DNA from: Apostichopus japonicus
Lineage: Eukaryota; Echinodermata; Holothuroidea; Aspidochirotida; Stichopodidae
Assembly (NCBI RefSeq): GCF_037975245.1
Contig: NC_092565.1
Location: 8,342,999-8,406,998 of the forward strand
Reading direction: 5' to 3'
Length of the DNA stretch: 64,000 bases
Position 1 is the first letter of the stretch. Every line of letters starts with the position of its first letter. The notes beneath the pieces were generated by a model. It ran no database searches and was not told where the DNA came from. It saw only the letters and a program-made list of their open reading frames with translations. A program made the translations under genes and the position numbers. Shown one piece after another: positions 48,340-61,536 of this stretch.

Positions 48340-51300
48340 AAACAAACTTTAATCGCTTGATTTAGAAACAGAATGTTGAATAGCCCTAAAATTAGATTTT
48401 CTTTGAAAACGTGGTATTGCTGTGGTTTCGGAATAGCATATAGTCTTATAGCTTTCTGTAGAGAGATGCCAACAAATCTGGCATGGACCAATTAACCACT
48501 CCAACTTGTAAGACAGAATCTGTTATAATCGGTTAAGTTATCTACAACAGTTTCTTAATAAGCTCTAGCCAAATTATAGCCCAACATATCGCTAAAATTT
48601 GCTTCCAGTTTTTAACAGCACTGAGTGGATTAAACCAACAAGATGATTCACGTTAATAGATGCATAAATATTAACTGTAAGAACAATTAGCTCGCTAAGC
48701 ACTACACCGCGTGCTCACTCTCTGATATGATAGCGCCCTGTAAATTCTATTAATGACTTCCAAACCAACCACTATTTAACACTGCGCCCACAAATTATCT
48801 TCTCAACGACGTATAGCTTCTTCGATCAGTGCGCAGTGACTTTTGTCAAATCCCGACTGAAAGTTGGAATCGACCAATTGCAAGGCTCAATTGGCGATGC
48901 AAGCCGCTGTCTGTTTTAAAGGGTTAGTATGGTGACCAGATAACGGGCTTTGTTACAAAAGAACCAAATGGGCATTCTTCGTGTCAGTGTGACGTGCTAG
49001 TTTTAAGAGGATTTGCGCGGCTTTTAATACAATAAATCAAACTACGGTATCAATGAGATGCAAATTTCTAATTGTTGTTTACGTTTAAGTTCGGAAGTAA
49101 TACGGATATGAAAGTCAAAAGCGAAGATGCGAGCAGCCTCAGTTTGGAGTGTTTAAGTCATACGTCGTTATTAATCGAGCTGGTTAATTTTTACATTCCG
49201 TTCAAGGCCGCGCGGAGTGGGAGTTGATGATTTAATTTGAACACATGGTACAGGTGCTGTAACTCCCCGCTGGTTCCCCTTGCGATAAGCTCTTCGAAGT
49301 CAACAAAGCGGAGAACAACTGTATCCCCCAAAAAGATGCCCGCCAAATCAGAAAATCGGAAACGGTAGCAAAGAGATCTCTTTTTGCTTGATAGCGCGGT
49401 CTTAGCAGGAAAATCAGAGCTTGCCGTTTTCTTTACAGCGGTTGCAGTGTCGGACGCAAATTATTGCTCTCTCACTTAGCAACTTCTAGATAGCACCTTC
49501 TCCGGAAGTGAAAGCTCTTGAGATGAAATGTTTGACACGAGGGGAAGCAAACGTCAAGTTTTTTTTATGGAATGGTTTTTACTGATGATATATACAAACG
49601 GATCTAATATAAATGATACCGTTAATAATCTCTTTAATACATGGGGGTGCTTTAATGGCATATATAGGTTGAAGCCATTGAAACGCCGTTCACGAAAAAA
49701 AGATATAGCTAATTGTACTATCAAATCAATGAACCTTTCAGACAACCAGTTGACTGCAGAAAAATAAACTGTTAGTCGAACTATAGCAATTAACTCAGTC
49801 AAAATCGATATAGGCTTACCATCAACTACTGGCATATAATTCAATAACTTCAACAGGTAACAATTAGTTACGTCAACTTAGTTTAGTCGATTGTAGGAAG
49901 AATAAACAATAACACTAAATATCCATTGACTTGTAACTATTACGACATACAATGTATCCCATTCTAGTATACGCACTCAATTACAGCACTATTCTACTTT
50001 CAAGGATGAAGAAGAAAAATTAGTTTCATAAACTTGAAAAAGGTTGTAAATGGAGAATTTAAACCGTTTCATCAAATCCGAATTCAAGGTGCCATGATTT
50101 CATCATAATGCAAATGCTCTTGAACCAAAACTATTTTCTTCTTCTGTGGACAGATATTCGTACATGCACTACAGCACGGCTATGGTCAAGAAAATGTGAC
50201 GAACTCCCATATTTTCAGACAAGTATCTACAAAGTTGCAATCAGAACTTTATGAAGATTTGTTTTCTGTCAATAGCAACTATAGCCTTTTGATACCATCG
50301 GACCGGTTTGACCCGGTTCCAATAAGTGACAAGCTCATTAGTTTGATTCGATCCACTTTAATCTTCAAAACTTACTATAGGCTTTAGTGAAATAAAAGTA
50401 TTTCTAATATGGTTATAATTTAAAACTCTTAAGCATAGTTTGACAGTCTTTTTATCTTAAATAGGCATATCTACATGCATAATTATACTATATTAATTTT
50501 TTTTATGGTGACATAAACTGAGGAAGGGTATGTACCCGATGAGGTTTGACTTCACCTTACGTCCATTGAGAGCCACTTTTAAGAAATGGCTGATGAAGTG
50601 TGGGATAATGACAAGAGGTATGCGTCATGGAAGAACCAGAAAACAGTCGAAGAAGACTTATAAACAGTTTTGTCAAATATCCCTATAGCTTCACAAGATT
50701 TGTTTGTTCGACTGGCCTCCCATGCACCTCCTTCTCCCTTTGAAACTGGAATTGGCCCTGATCTCTATCTTATTAACAGACACACAGTTTAACTTAGGAG
50801 TCCTAGAAGTTCCTTAAACACAATAATATTTCAATGAAATTTCGCTTCTACATGACAATATATCATAACAAAATATGTAAGTTTTCATATACCTTGTCAA
50901 TGAGATCTTTTTTCCCCCTTTTCCGTGGCAAGCTTTACGGCTATCAATCAACGAGCAACGGACGGGGATAACCCTTGTTAATTGTCAGAAGTCCCACCCA
51001 TGTAATCGATTACACACGCCTTGTCGAGGCACTATGTGGTAGGCTAATTTGTCTATTATACCAGGGAAGTATTTCATGCTTATACATTGTCAATCAAAAC
51101 CGAGGATTCGTTCAATAACTTAACACCACTGCCTTGCTCTGCTCGGTCATAGATCGGGCGAGCAAGAATCTATAGGAGGTATTTTACAACGCGCGGCGTG
51201 CCGTGGATTCTTTAGGCCGAGAGAAACGGTTGCCAGAGCCTGCGTCAGTAGCCTATGGAATCTTTAAGGTTCAGTCTCCCCCCTAAATGTAAGTTTTTAG

Positions 51301-52045
51301 CTTGTCTTCTGAAAGGAGAACGTCCAGGTTACCCAAGCATGAGCTCAATAAGTGAGACTAAAGTCATCATTGGAAGTCTCACTTGAAGAAGATAAGGAGA
51401 GCGTTTAAGAAGCATGGATGAAAACGTTTTAGCGATCATTTATGGCTGAAGTATTCACAAGTTATCGAGCACTAAATAAAAGGACTGCAAATTTCTCACG
51501 AGTCAGTCGAGAAGAGAGGGATGATGTACGGTAATGAACGGTGTCACCCTAACCAGAGATGATAAAATTATGAGATGCGGTCATGGCGTTAATGGTCAAC
51601 CATCTGACAAAATGCGTTTATTAAATGAGGTGGGGGGGGGGGTGGGGAGATTTGCAGAACTGCTGTTAACCCAAGCATCACATAACTGTTAACCGTACGT
51701 TGAGGTCAAAATTCACAAACTTAAGCGAACTACCAGTTTTACCATACCATACCATACCACCCCACCCCCCCCCCTTCCGATCCCTCTGACTGCACTGTTG
51801 GTACTGACAGAACGAAGTGCTGCAACAATAAACGATTCTAGTAGGGGGACTAGTTAGCTAACCGGGACCATGTGCAGCCTTTTTATTACGACACTGCTGT
51901 ACTATAAGGTTGATCAAGGAAGTGGATTTGGCCTAACTCATCTTAATGACTTATTTCTCGTGAAACTAATGTAAACCAATGTTCTATATTCCATACCCAA
52001 AACCGACAAACATGATTGACGCCTGAGTTTCAATATCGTTTTTCA
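48340..52045. other. Upstream region of the NK7-type gene
   Basis: No coding exon recognised. Composition is more balanced at about 48830-49500, within 1.3 kb upstream of the ATG, where cis-regulatory sequence would be expected. A TACCATACCATACCA short repeat lies near 51735 and G/C runs near 51630 and 51760. Confidence 0.5.
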
Positions 52046-52377
52046 CAGTGGCGTAGGAAGGTACTTTTGAGTGGGGGGGGGGGCTGAAGACTGAAGGCCG
52101 GCCTGGGGGAGGGGTCTAAGGGGAGGGGGTCCCCTCCCCTTTGGAATTTTTTTGCATTTCCAGGTGGCCAGGCTCAGATGCAATTTGGTGCAATATAGCA
52201 CACTTCAACACCCACTCCATTTTGTAAATAATTTTGCATTTTCACCTGGCCTTAGATGCAATTTGGTGCTCCAAATGAGATTTTTTTTCTCATTTGGAAA
52301 TGAAAAAGGGGTTTTCTGACTTGCGAAGCGGGGGGGGGGGGGCTGGCGCCCCCAGCCCCCCGGTTCCTACGCCCTTG
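52046..52377. mobile_element. hAT-like MITE, older copy
   Basis: Starts CAGTGGCGTAGGAA and ends TTCCTACGCCCTTG, with internal G-runs and C-runs near both ends. The 8-bp flanks GTTTTTCA (52038-52045) and CTTATTCA (52378-52385) agree at six positions, so the duplication has partly decayed. There is no ORF. Confidence 0.7.
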
Positions 52378-55300
52378 CTTATTCAATCTGAGATGCTTTA
52401 TATCGCCTTCTTTTCAAACATAGGTAGGCCTACTGGGTCTTTATTTTGTCAGTCTTAGGTCATCGACTCCGTTGGCAGCATTGGCAACCAAAACTTATTC
52501 TTAGTGGGATGACGTCACTGTTGTAAGGGTGAGATATCAATTCATTAATCGACTCACGTTTAGTGAATTCACCGTGGCACCCACCCATCTTGCTTACTGT
52601 TCGTGTGAAAACCACTTTTTTACGACATGGACATACATAGAGTGACCATGTCATGAACTCGTGAACAGTTTAGCTTTAATGTTTGCGATGAATCTCTCAG
52701 AAACAAATGGACGCTCTCATCTGTTGCGGAGATGGTTTCGTTCTACTTTTCAATGATTTGAATCAACGAACTCCCTGAGCTACCTATCTATCCGTTCTTG
52801 TTTCTTTTTCTTTATCATAAATTGTATTTTTTCAGGAATATAGTTCATTACATTATACTCCATGATTATGCCACATGACGACTGTCGGCAGTAATAGCGC
52901 AGGACTCAATCAGCATAGGCGGTATTAGGATTTGTCTGTTTCCAAGCAACCGAGCAGAGACCGACTTACTGTTTCAAATAAACAATAACGTTGATAACCA
53001 GAGTTTGATGGTTATACTCATCGGCTAAATATGGCGCGTGTCTCTTCGTAAAACAAATGATTTGACCTACCAGTTCAAGCCTTGGTAACCGCGACGCTTA
53101 GTATTTATTTACTTGGTAACAGGCAGGCACTTAACACCCACCCTCCCCGATGTATATATCTATGGAAAGAAACACTTTCTATTGGCTGCTAGTTAAAGTG
53201 GTATGAATAATACTCTGTGAAACAACCAAACTAGAACTCCTCCAGGAAGTTTTGCTCTCCAAACTTGTCTTTAAGTTTGGAAGCAAGTCAGGCAGTGTTC
53301 TACTATACATCGTATAATCGACCATCCAGTTTAAAGGTCCCCTATGGGATCTGATGCATGGTGAATGTCAAATCAAGTATAGCCACATCCCACCTCGGTA
53401 AAGCACTCCTGTTGTCTTTTTTTTCTGTATTAATCTTTAACTGGACGGAATGTCTCAGTTCTAATTCGGTTTAAATTACCAAGTATTAGAAACTTAAGAG
53501 ATATCCCAGACATGGTAGATTATTAGGTTTAAGTGTATATGAGCTGTCGAGAAAGTAATCGACTCACCGATATGATAACCATCAAACTCGAGGCCGTCTT
53601 ATGAAATTCTACCACCATGCACACCAATTTTTAAAATCCTTTGCCTTTAAAACTTAAGTATCGAACAGCCCTGTCTCATATTCATTTGATATTTCCTTGA
53701 AATGCAGTATGTCTATATTCTTCATCCTTTTCTTGTACCTTCCTTTTCGATTTCCAAAATTTTTTAATATTTTTTTTTATGAGTGAATATGCAAAACCAT
53801 CAACAACAACAAATGTGACCTCAGCAACAACAACAACATAATGGTCTACTGAGAGTCTTATTAATAAAATTTACAATACGTTTTGCCCTGTATGATGAGG
53901 GGATTGAGATGCAATCATGGCGCCATCTGAAGTGATTTAATTGCATTAATCTTACCTCTGCAACTGTTCCGACAATGACAGTAAAACATACCATTAGGTA
54001 CGAGACACCTCCTCCTCCTCCACACGCCTCGTGGTTGTTACGTCACTCGTTCGTTTCACTTATCAACGGAGATGAGAGGAGTCTAACAACAACAAAAAAG
54101 TGAAAACAGAGAAGTTAAGCGTAATTACAGTAATTAGCAGAATCGGTATTCATAACCTGCGGCAAAAGGTTGAAATAATTAGACGTCTCTTAGTTTCTGC
54201 ATCGATAGAAATTAACCGGAATATGTGCTGTCGTTAGTCATAATGTCGAAGGATCCACATTATTTTCTTAGAGAAAAGACAATTATATTTGCTATAACAG
54301 GATATTTTATGCCCTTATTGTCCTTGATTGCCTCTTTATACTCAGCAGTTAAACTATTCGGAGGGGTGGGGGGGCTGCTATGATTTTCGCTCTGCTGGGG
54401 GAGGGGGGGGGATGTTCACAAGTGTTGTACAGCACACCGTTGACCGGTACTCACCAACGTGCCCACGCCCTGCCGTGGTTAATTTTCTTAAAAATATTTG
54501 TATAGTCTTCAGTTGTTCAATACACCCGGCAAGGGTGTGATACACGGAGTGTATGGTGCTCGTATGCGACGTCTTCAATGCAAGAAAGGAGATACAGTTG
54601 CTTTAAATCTATTTACAGCTCAACCCCCCCCCCCCCCCCCCATCACACGATTTATCCTTAGTTTGTTCTTTGTTCACAACCCAATATCACTGATATTCAT
54701 AAGAGAACCAAATAGCATTTTAATTAAATTTACAATACGATGCACACTTAATTGCTTTATGTTGTAAATGTCATATTTTGTTTAGGAATGGCATTGACCA
54801 GTAGTGTGGTCTGAATATTTCAATTACAAGAACTTTCAACGGGCAAAATCAAACAGTTTTAATAGAAACACGGTGTACCCTATAAAAGCCGGAGCGTGTA
54901 CATTACACGATGCATAAACCGCTTTAAGATCAGCGAGAACAACTCCCTGTACCGTCACTCTTCGATCACAAACTAGCCCCTAGGGTATGTTTAAAAAGGT
55001 GAACTGCGGTTTACTGTAAGAGCTGCCTTCTGTCAACCCATCGTTTCAAAATTTGACGAACAAGACTTAATTGCTGCCTAGGAGACCTTTCCGAAAAGCC
55101 TAACAAGCAATTGGTATGCCAAAATTTTAAGCCTAATCACTCCCATGTGAACAAGGTTCTGACCGCGATCAAAAGATTACATGATAACGATCTGGGTCAG
55201 GTATGAATAGCAAAAGTTCAGAGACGATATGATCATTATTGGCAAAGTTCTCAAAACGAGACATTGGATTATTGACAGTAACGGTGGTTTTTGTTCCCGT

Positions 55301-55714
55301 TTGGGGGGAAAAGAAGTTCTTATCACATTATTAACAACGATGGGCGCACCAAGGATTCTCAAATTCACATAGCAAACCACACCGTAATACTTTTTAATGA
55401 GGCCCCTTTGCAAAATTGTCATTGTAAAGCCAAATTCGTATGGCATACGAGAGGGGTCGGGTGGGCTAACGTTGTAGACTTCGTTCACGTTGTGAGGAAG
55501 CAGAACCAACTTTTGTTCCCATTTTAAGAGTCATAAAACGATGCCAAGTCGGTCCCAAAATTGGAAGAGATTTAGGCGATGTATCACACACATGAACGTG
55601 AGAGTAATAGAAGCAAAATGAAGCGAACGGGAGAGAGAAAAAACATTCACTATGATTCTCCCTTACGCTCACATTTTCAACATTAAGCGGGTAAAATTAG
55701 AATAAAAAGACGCT
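52378..55714. other. Gene-poor region
   Basis: No credible exon. An X-box-like GTTTCCAAGCAAC (52938-52950) is followed by a forkhead-like AAATAAACAA (52976-52985). G/C homopolymers at 54365-54410 and 54625-54640. Confidence 0.45.
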
Positions 55715-56145
55715 AGACATTTCGGGGTCTTTGCTTCTGGACCCCAACGGGGCTTTGAAATAAAATCCACTGAAATTAAAAATCCTCTCTAAAATGTATT
55801 TATGTGCTCTAAATTCTCTCTAAATAGAAATGAAATACCTTTAAACGCTGCAGCTTAAGTCACCAAACACCCACCAGAATCCAGAGAACTGTAACTCTTC
55901 TTTCTGAGATGTGTTTTTGTCGTTTAAAGTCGCTACGAGAGAACATGATGTAAGTTCGCAAATGCTAAAACTCCCGGGGCTTAGTTGCCCCCTGGACTCC
56001 CACCAGGCAGTTGAAATACATTCCACAGAAATTAATTTCTCTCTCTATCACATGTATTTCTGTGATTTAGACGTGCTATGAATAAACAATAAATATCTAA
56101 AACGCTGCAGCTTTCGGGGATTTCGCCCTGTACCCCCCTCTACAG
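55715..56145. repeat. Tandem duplication of about 250 bp
   Basis: AAACGCTGCAGCTT occurs at about 55844 and 56099, each preceded by a GGACCCC/GGACTCCCACCAGG segment, TTGAAATA, and CTCTCTAAA or CTCTCTATC. This resembles a dispersed repeat present twice in tandem. Confidence 0.7.
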
Positions 56146-56356
56146 CATGAGCCTGTTTCTTTATGATATTTGTATACTCCAGCCCCCCCCCCCCACCCGG
56201 CCCCCTCCCTAGCTACTCTTAGCCAATAAAACAATAATAGTGTGCAGTTGTAATTATAAAACAGTTGCTTGGCCAGTCACTGGAGTCGATCCCGATAAAG
56301 CTTGTCGGTCTCGAAATTAATCTACACCCTCTTGACGATGTTGCATAAACGTACTA

Positions 56357-57020
56357 GGGTATATGGCGATGGTAAATGTACGCCTTTGGGTATAGGGCGA
56401 TGGTGAATGTACGCCCTTGGGTATAAGGCGATGGTGAATGTACGCCCTTGGGTATAGGGCGATGGTGAATTTACGCCCTTGGGTATAGGGCGATGGTGAA
56501 TTTACGCCCTTGGGTATAGGGCGATGGTGAATTTACGCCCTTGGGTATATGGCGATGGTGAATGAACGCCCTTGGGTATATGGCGATGGTGAATGTACGC
56601 CCTTGGGTATAGGGCGATGGTGAATGTACGCCCTTGGGTATAGGGCGATGGTGAATATACGCCCTTGGGTATAGGGCGATGGTGAATGTACGCCCTTGGG
56701 TATAGGGCGATGGTGAATGTACGCCCTTGGGTATATGGCGATGGTGAATGTACGCCCTTGGGTATAGGGCGATGGTGAATGTACGCCCTTGGGTATAAGG
56801 CGATGGTGAATTTACGCCCTTGGGTATAGGGCGATGGCGAATGAACGCCCTTGGGTATATGGCGATGGTGAATGTACTCCCTTGGGTATAGGGCGATGGC
56901 GAATGTACGCCCTTGGGTATAGGGCGATGGTGAATGTACGCCCTTGGGTATAGGGCGATGGTGAATGTACGCCCTTGGCTATAGGGCGATAGTGAATGTA
57001 CGCCCTTAGGTATAGGGCGA
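56357..57020. repeat. 31-bp minisatellite
   Basis: About 21 copies of a 31-bp unit with GGGTATAGGGCGATGGTGAA followed by TGTACGCCCTT. Variation is confined to a few positions (TATAGG/TATATG/TATAAG; AATGTA/AATTTA/AATGAA). Each unit contains GGGCG and CGCCC 12 bases apart, able to form a small hairpin. Confidence 0.95.
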
Positions 57021-57032
57021 TTTTAGCAAATT

Positions 57033-57446
57033 AATAACCCTCTCGCTAATTCCCATACTACTCATGAAGAAATGTGCGACATTATATATGATAACGCACA
57101 TCCTTTGTGCAAGACGTCTGGACTTGGCCACGCTCACCCAAATGATGAAGAATCGAGCATACACAACGTATCCTAATAATACGATAAATACAATGAAAAT
57201 TGCATTCACAATATGAGAGACGGTTGTACCAGGGAGTTGTTATGGAACTCCTTGGTTGTACCAATGTCTCTAAGGAAGAAGTTTGATTCACCCGACAAAC
57301 AGTTTCACGAAGGTGAGAAGGTGCAGTTGACTGAGAGTTCACTCAGGGAACTTTTAAAACAGAATATTGTCTATGTTTGGCCTAAAATATGTGGCAACAT
57401 TACACCCCTCGCCAAAAGTTATAAGCTAACGTCACCAACACGATGA
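57033..57446 (+). pseudogene. Protein-like fragments of unknown origin
   Basis: Just after the 31-bp minisatellite, the + strand shows EEMCDIIYDNAHPLC, two stops, then an ATG frame at 57213-57446 with EGEKVQLTESSLRELLKQN. These look more protein-like than random, and the frame interruption suggests a decayed gene or mobile-element fragment. I recognise no family. Confidence 0.2.
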
Positions 57447-57954
57447 GCTTATTTTAATATTAGCTATTAATTAATCAAAAACAATCTCTAACAGATTGAA
57501 AAAAAGAAATGATATTTGATATGATTTGTGGTCTATAGACGTAAATTCAGACACACACACGTTAACATGATTAAACATTCCAACCTAATGAGAAGTTTCT
57601 AGGCATTTGTGAGAACTGACATCTTAAAGTAATACCATGCAATTCTTTAACTTTCTGAGGACAAAAGAAGGACTTTTAGTGAGTTATGCGTGTTACCAAT
57701 GCTTCCTGCCGACAGCAAAGGTAAAATTCACATCGTTAAATCGAAGCATACTTCTAGCCCCCCCCCCCTTCTTTCCTCCCACACACACACACATACATGA
57801 TATGTATGAAGGGCTCCCTGTCCACAACTATTATTGATAACAAAGAACGAATGCTTCCTTATATAGGGTACATTGCTTGATGAAAAAGTGAAGCCGCAAA
57901 TTATTACAAAAAATGCCAAAGTCAACAGTGTTTTTTAAATGAACAATATATATA

Positions 57955-58015
<61 letters not shown>

Positions 58016-60189
58016 CATGCATTTATATCTGCACATCATCAAACATCATGCTAGTTTTGAAATATCTATTTACATCGTATTTATAATTAGTTTGTGACAC
58101 TTATTATTCACAAGAGCTCATTGTAGATATAAACTGAGATATAAGCTCATTGTAGATACTATTTTTGAATTTTTGGAACATCAAAGAACGGTAGGTTAAC
58201 AAAATAACGAATATCTCGTCAATGAATACGTGAGAAGTTCCAAAATATGTTTTAAAACCTAATATTTGTGTCTCATATGAAAACGCCGTGCTTGATGTTT
58301 TCCACCACCTTAATTAAATATTTTCCGAAAAGTTCCTTTCCTGATGCTGTTTTATGGACTTCATGGATACCCTCCGTTTCGACGCTTTAATTTGACATTT
58401 TTTTTTGATACGAGGTTCTTTATTAATCGTTATGCCGTCAACTCGCATCCTGTACGACACCTCTTCAGCTCAGTTTAGCAACTATACACACACACTTGAC
58501 GTTATTTTCCAGCAACAAATTCGTACGCAGTTAGCAATAAATCCTTGTAATTTCACGCATCCGGGCAACAGCCCCGCGAAGTCATGTCCAAGTACGTAAT
58601 TGAATGAGTTAGTACAACGTCGCAATCACTGAATGCCTGAGATTGTTTTATTATTATTATTTTTTTTTTAGTCTTTCGCTTTTTGCTTTTATTCAGTTTT
58701 TTTCAGATGCCTCATTTCGTATTTCTCTTGGAAAGACAGGTATTCAGTTAAGAGACTATAAAACAAAGGAAACTGGGAGACAGCCGTATATATGTGTTCA
58801 TTTTCAGAGCAAATAATAAATTTTCGCCCGTTACGTTGGAGATCATAATAAATTGAAACAGGTTACACTTAGCAAGCGAAAAACTTTAGTCATGGGCAAA
58901 ACGGTAAATATTGACTTTCACCTAGACATCACCACCACGGTGAGTCTGATAGTGTTATTTAAACATTTAGGAACCAGTTTGTAAATGACTACTTCGCTTA
59001 TCACTCCAAACGCGAAAAAAAATCAATCTGTTCAACTGACTTTATGGCGTAATTTGTAAGAATTGTAATGCCTGATACTTTTTCGAACCATAGGTAAGTA
59101 ATATAGTACAATGTAGAACAAATTAGGGGCATAACAGTTTTGAATATCAAGGGTAGTAGAGGTATTATGTGAATACAGCGAGTAAAGAGTCAACTCAGTT
59201 CACTTAGCTTTCCTGACAAGTTCTTGAGTCCGTTCGGAATTCTAAGCCAACCATTTCAAAATTGAGAGACATTAATCTCAAAATCCACAACACAGTCAAT
59301 AATACTCAACAATATTTGGGTTTAATACGCGTCGGCTATAAGAAACTTGCTGTGTTACATAATCAGGGAAACTAGTAAGCGCACTTCCTGCTACATAAAT
59401 GCAGCGAACGCTTTCAACTACTTCATTGACTCGTCCAAACTGTTCAATTAGCAGAGATGTCTCTAAGCCATAAATGTCATCATTATTACACTCCAATTTT
59501 TAGAGTTCTAAAGCTGCCAAATATGTACAAAAGTAATCTTCTTGAAGTTCTCACCTTCACAAACTATTTGCAGACGTTTGTCCAATAGACAATAAAGATA
59601 TCTAAATCAGGGAAACTTGATTTTGCACGTCATTGACTGTCAACTTATTGTTCAAGGTTTTAGCATGAGATGATTCCAGCACTGTGACTGATGAGTATTA
59701 AGTATTAACAAATTTTACAACTTGTCTTGATTTTTAAGGTATCCATGGCTACCATCAAGCATCTCATCAACAATATTCCATCCCATCCCACGACAAGCAT
59801 AAGATATCGAGAAATTATCAACCTTTTTTTTTTTTTTTTGCTTGAATGTCAACTAAGTTTTTTTTTTTCAGAAACTAAAGAGCCCAGTATATATTGCTGA
59901 CCCTATATACCTGTTGCATATATCTTTAAAATAAAACCAGTCATACCATTGAAATATTGTAAGCTGATCTCCAAAGCAAATCATCTCATAAACATTTCCT
60001 CATTATTCAATGACATAATTTTATCCATACTACAAACATGTCAGTAGTTAACCATTAATGGATGACGGCTCATCTCATTATTATTTCCTACATCTCACTG
60101 CAAAGCACTACTGTTTTAACATGTCATATTTTACCATTAGTAGATTTTCTCATCTCATAATTAGTCACTTACACACACCAATGAGATTA
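57447..60189. other. Gene-poor region
   Basis: AT-rich DNA with one AT microsatellite and poly-T tracts at 58657 and 59825; no exon recognised. Confidence 0.5.
57945..58014. repeat. AT microsatellite
   Basis: (AT)n run, intergenic. Confidence 0.95.
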
Positions 60190-61426
60190 GCTTAATTTAT
60201 TCCTCTCAGCATACACTGAAACCTGACAGCATGCAAGTAATATGCTTGCATGTAATTACAATGTGCATAACCAATAGATTGAAACACATGAAATTATTGC
60301 TGTTATATATATATCAATAATAGTTCACATCAGTCAACTTAAATGAAGGATAGGTGAACAGTATTATTGGCAACTTGTCAACAACAAAAAACATCAATCA
60401 ATTTCTCCTTTTTATCCTCTTTTATTTTGCAAATGAAGTTTACACAAAAAAAAATGTCTTTTCTTTGTAACAAAGTTGTCAAAACACTGCAGTAGCTAAG
60501 CATCGGTTTTGCTTTAATACATGGGTTTGTACAACTCATACTTTTATCCAAAGTATTAATTAGTTACCACAGCAAGCAAACACTCCAACTGTTGCTAAAT
60601 AACAATTTCATGTTTAACTAGCCAACTGTATCGTGATGTTGTACGTATTGACACTGTCATGGACTGGTTTGTCAATCTCCCTACCAAACAAGTCAGTAAC
60701 TTGTGGAGCCTAAGCTACTTCTCAATGTTTGGCTCCTGAAATAATATCAAACATTAAACATTGGAACATTCTTTCGTGACATTCCTGAATGGAAATATAC
60801 AAGTCAGCAAACATTTTCAACAAAAGCAAACTTGCAACAAGTGTAAAAAAAAACTTGATGTGCTTTAATTATAACCACAAATTAACAACAGGTAAAAAGA
60901 TTTCATCAACAAAGTCCTGAGAAACTGAACCAAAAAACCACTGAAGGTTATAGCACTTAAAAAGAAACTTGCAAAGTTTTTAACATGAAAAAAAATATAT
61001 CAAAAATTTATGGAATGTTTTAAATAACGAGGTAACCAACGATGAAAGTTGAATACATTTGCTGTTCATTAGTCATTGGCAGAATGCTTAATCTCAAGGA
61101 CTTGCCATTAACAGAGACCTTGTTCTCACTTTGTTTAAAAATGCCAAAATCAAAGCCTCCTGGCAAATAAACTCAACCTCAATTACATCTACTTTCAGCT
61201 TTTAAACGATTCAAATTGTAGCCATGGAGAAAAAAAGCAGGCTGTCAAAAGTCAATGATACTTTAATCTACTAACTGTCTCCGTTCCTGGAAATTTTTCT
61301 CTCTCTTTTTCTCTCGCATTTCTACCCTCGCTTGCTGCCTCTTAATATCAAATTTACAGGGTGTGCAAAATACCATTTGACATTTTCTCCAGCTTTAAGC
61401 TGCTGCCACAAGTACCACACGCTAAG
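60190..61426 (-). other. Probable 3' UTR of the right-end gene
   Basis: Non-coding, AT-rich sequence directly downstream of the TAG at 61427 on the minus strand. AATAAA signals occur on the minus strand near 60423-60428 and 60197-60202. No splice sites, ORFs or recognisable repeats are evident. The true end is inferred. Confidence 0.35.
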
Positions 61427-61536
61427 CTAAGCTTGCTGAAATAAGTCCAAATACTGCTCTGAATCAATTTGATGATTCATTGCTTTAATCTCTTCATTAC
61501 ACGAATCAAGATAGTCTTCAAGAAAAGAGTCCATAT
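61427..61536 (-). CDS. Unidentified conserved-looking gene, last coding exon
   Basis: Minus-strand terminal exon. The acceptor CTTTTTTTCAG lies at 61537-61547, and the exon runs in frame to TAG at 61427. It encodes 35 residues after a split Asn codon, reading MDSFLEDYLDSC at the start and ending DLFQQA. The composition is acidic and probably helical. The first two bases complete the codon begun by the exon at 62671-62813, so the splice phase agrees. I do not recognise the protein family. The downstream sequence is a long non-coding stretch with AATAAA signals on the same strand (TTTATT on + near 60423 and 60197), consistent with a 3' UTR. Confidence 0.72.

Noticed and set aside
55177-55527. 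Overlapping 110- and 78-codon frames on opposite strands
   Set aside because: Neither shows recognisable motifs, splice borders or protein-like composition; they look like chance frames.
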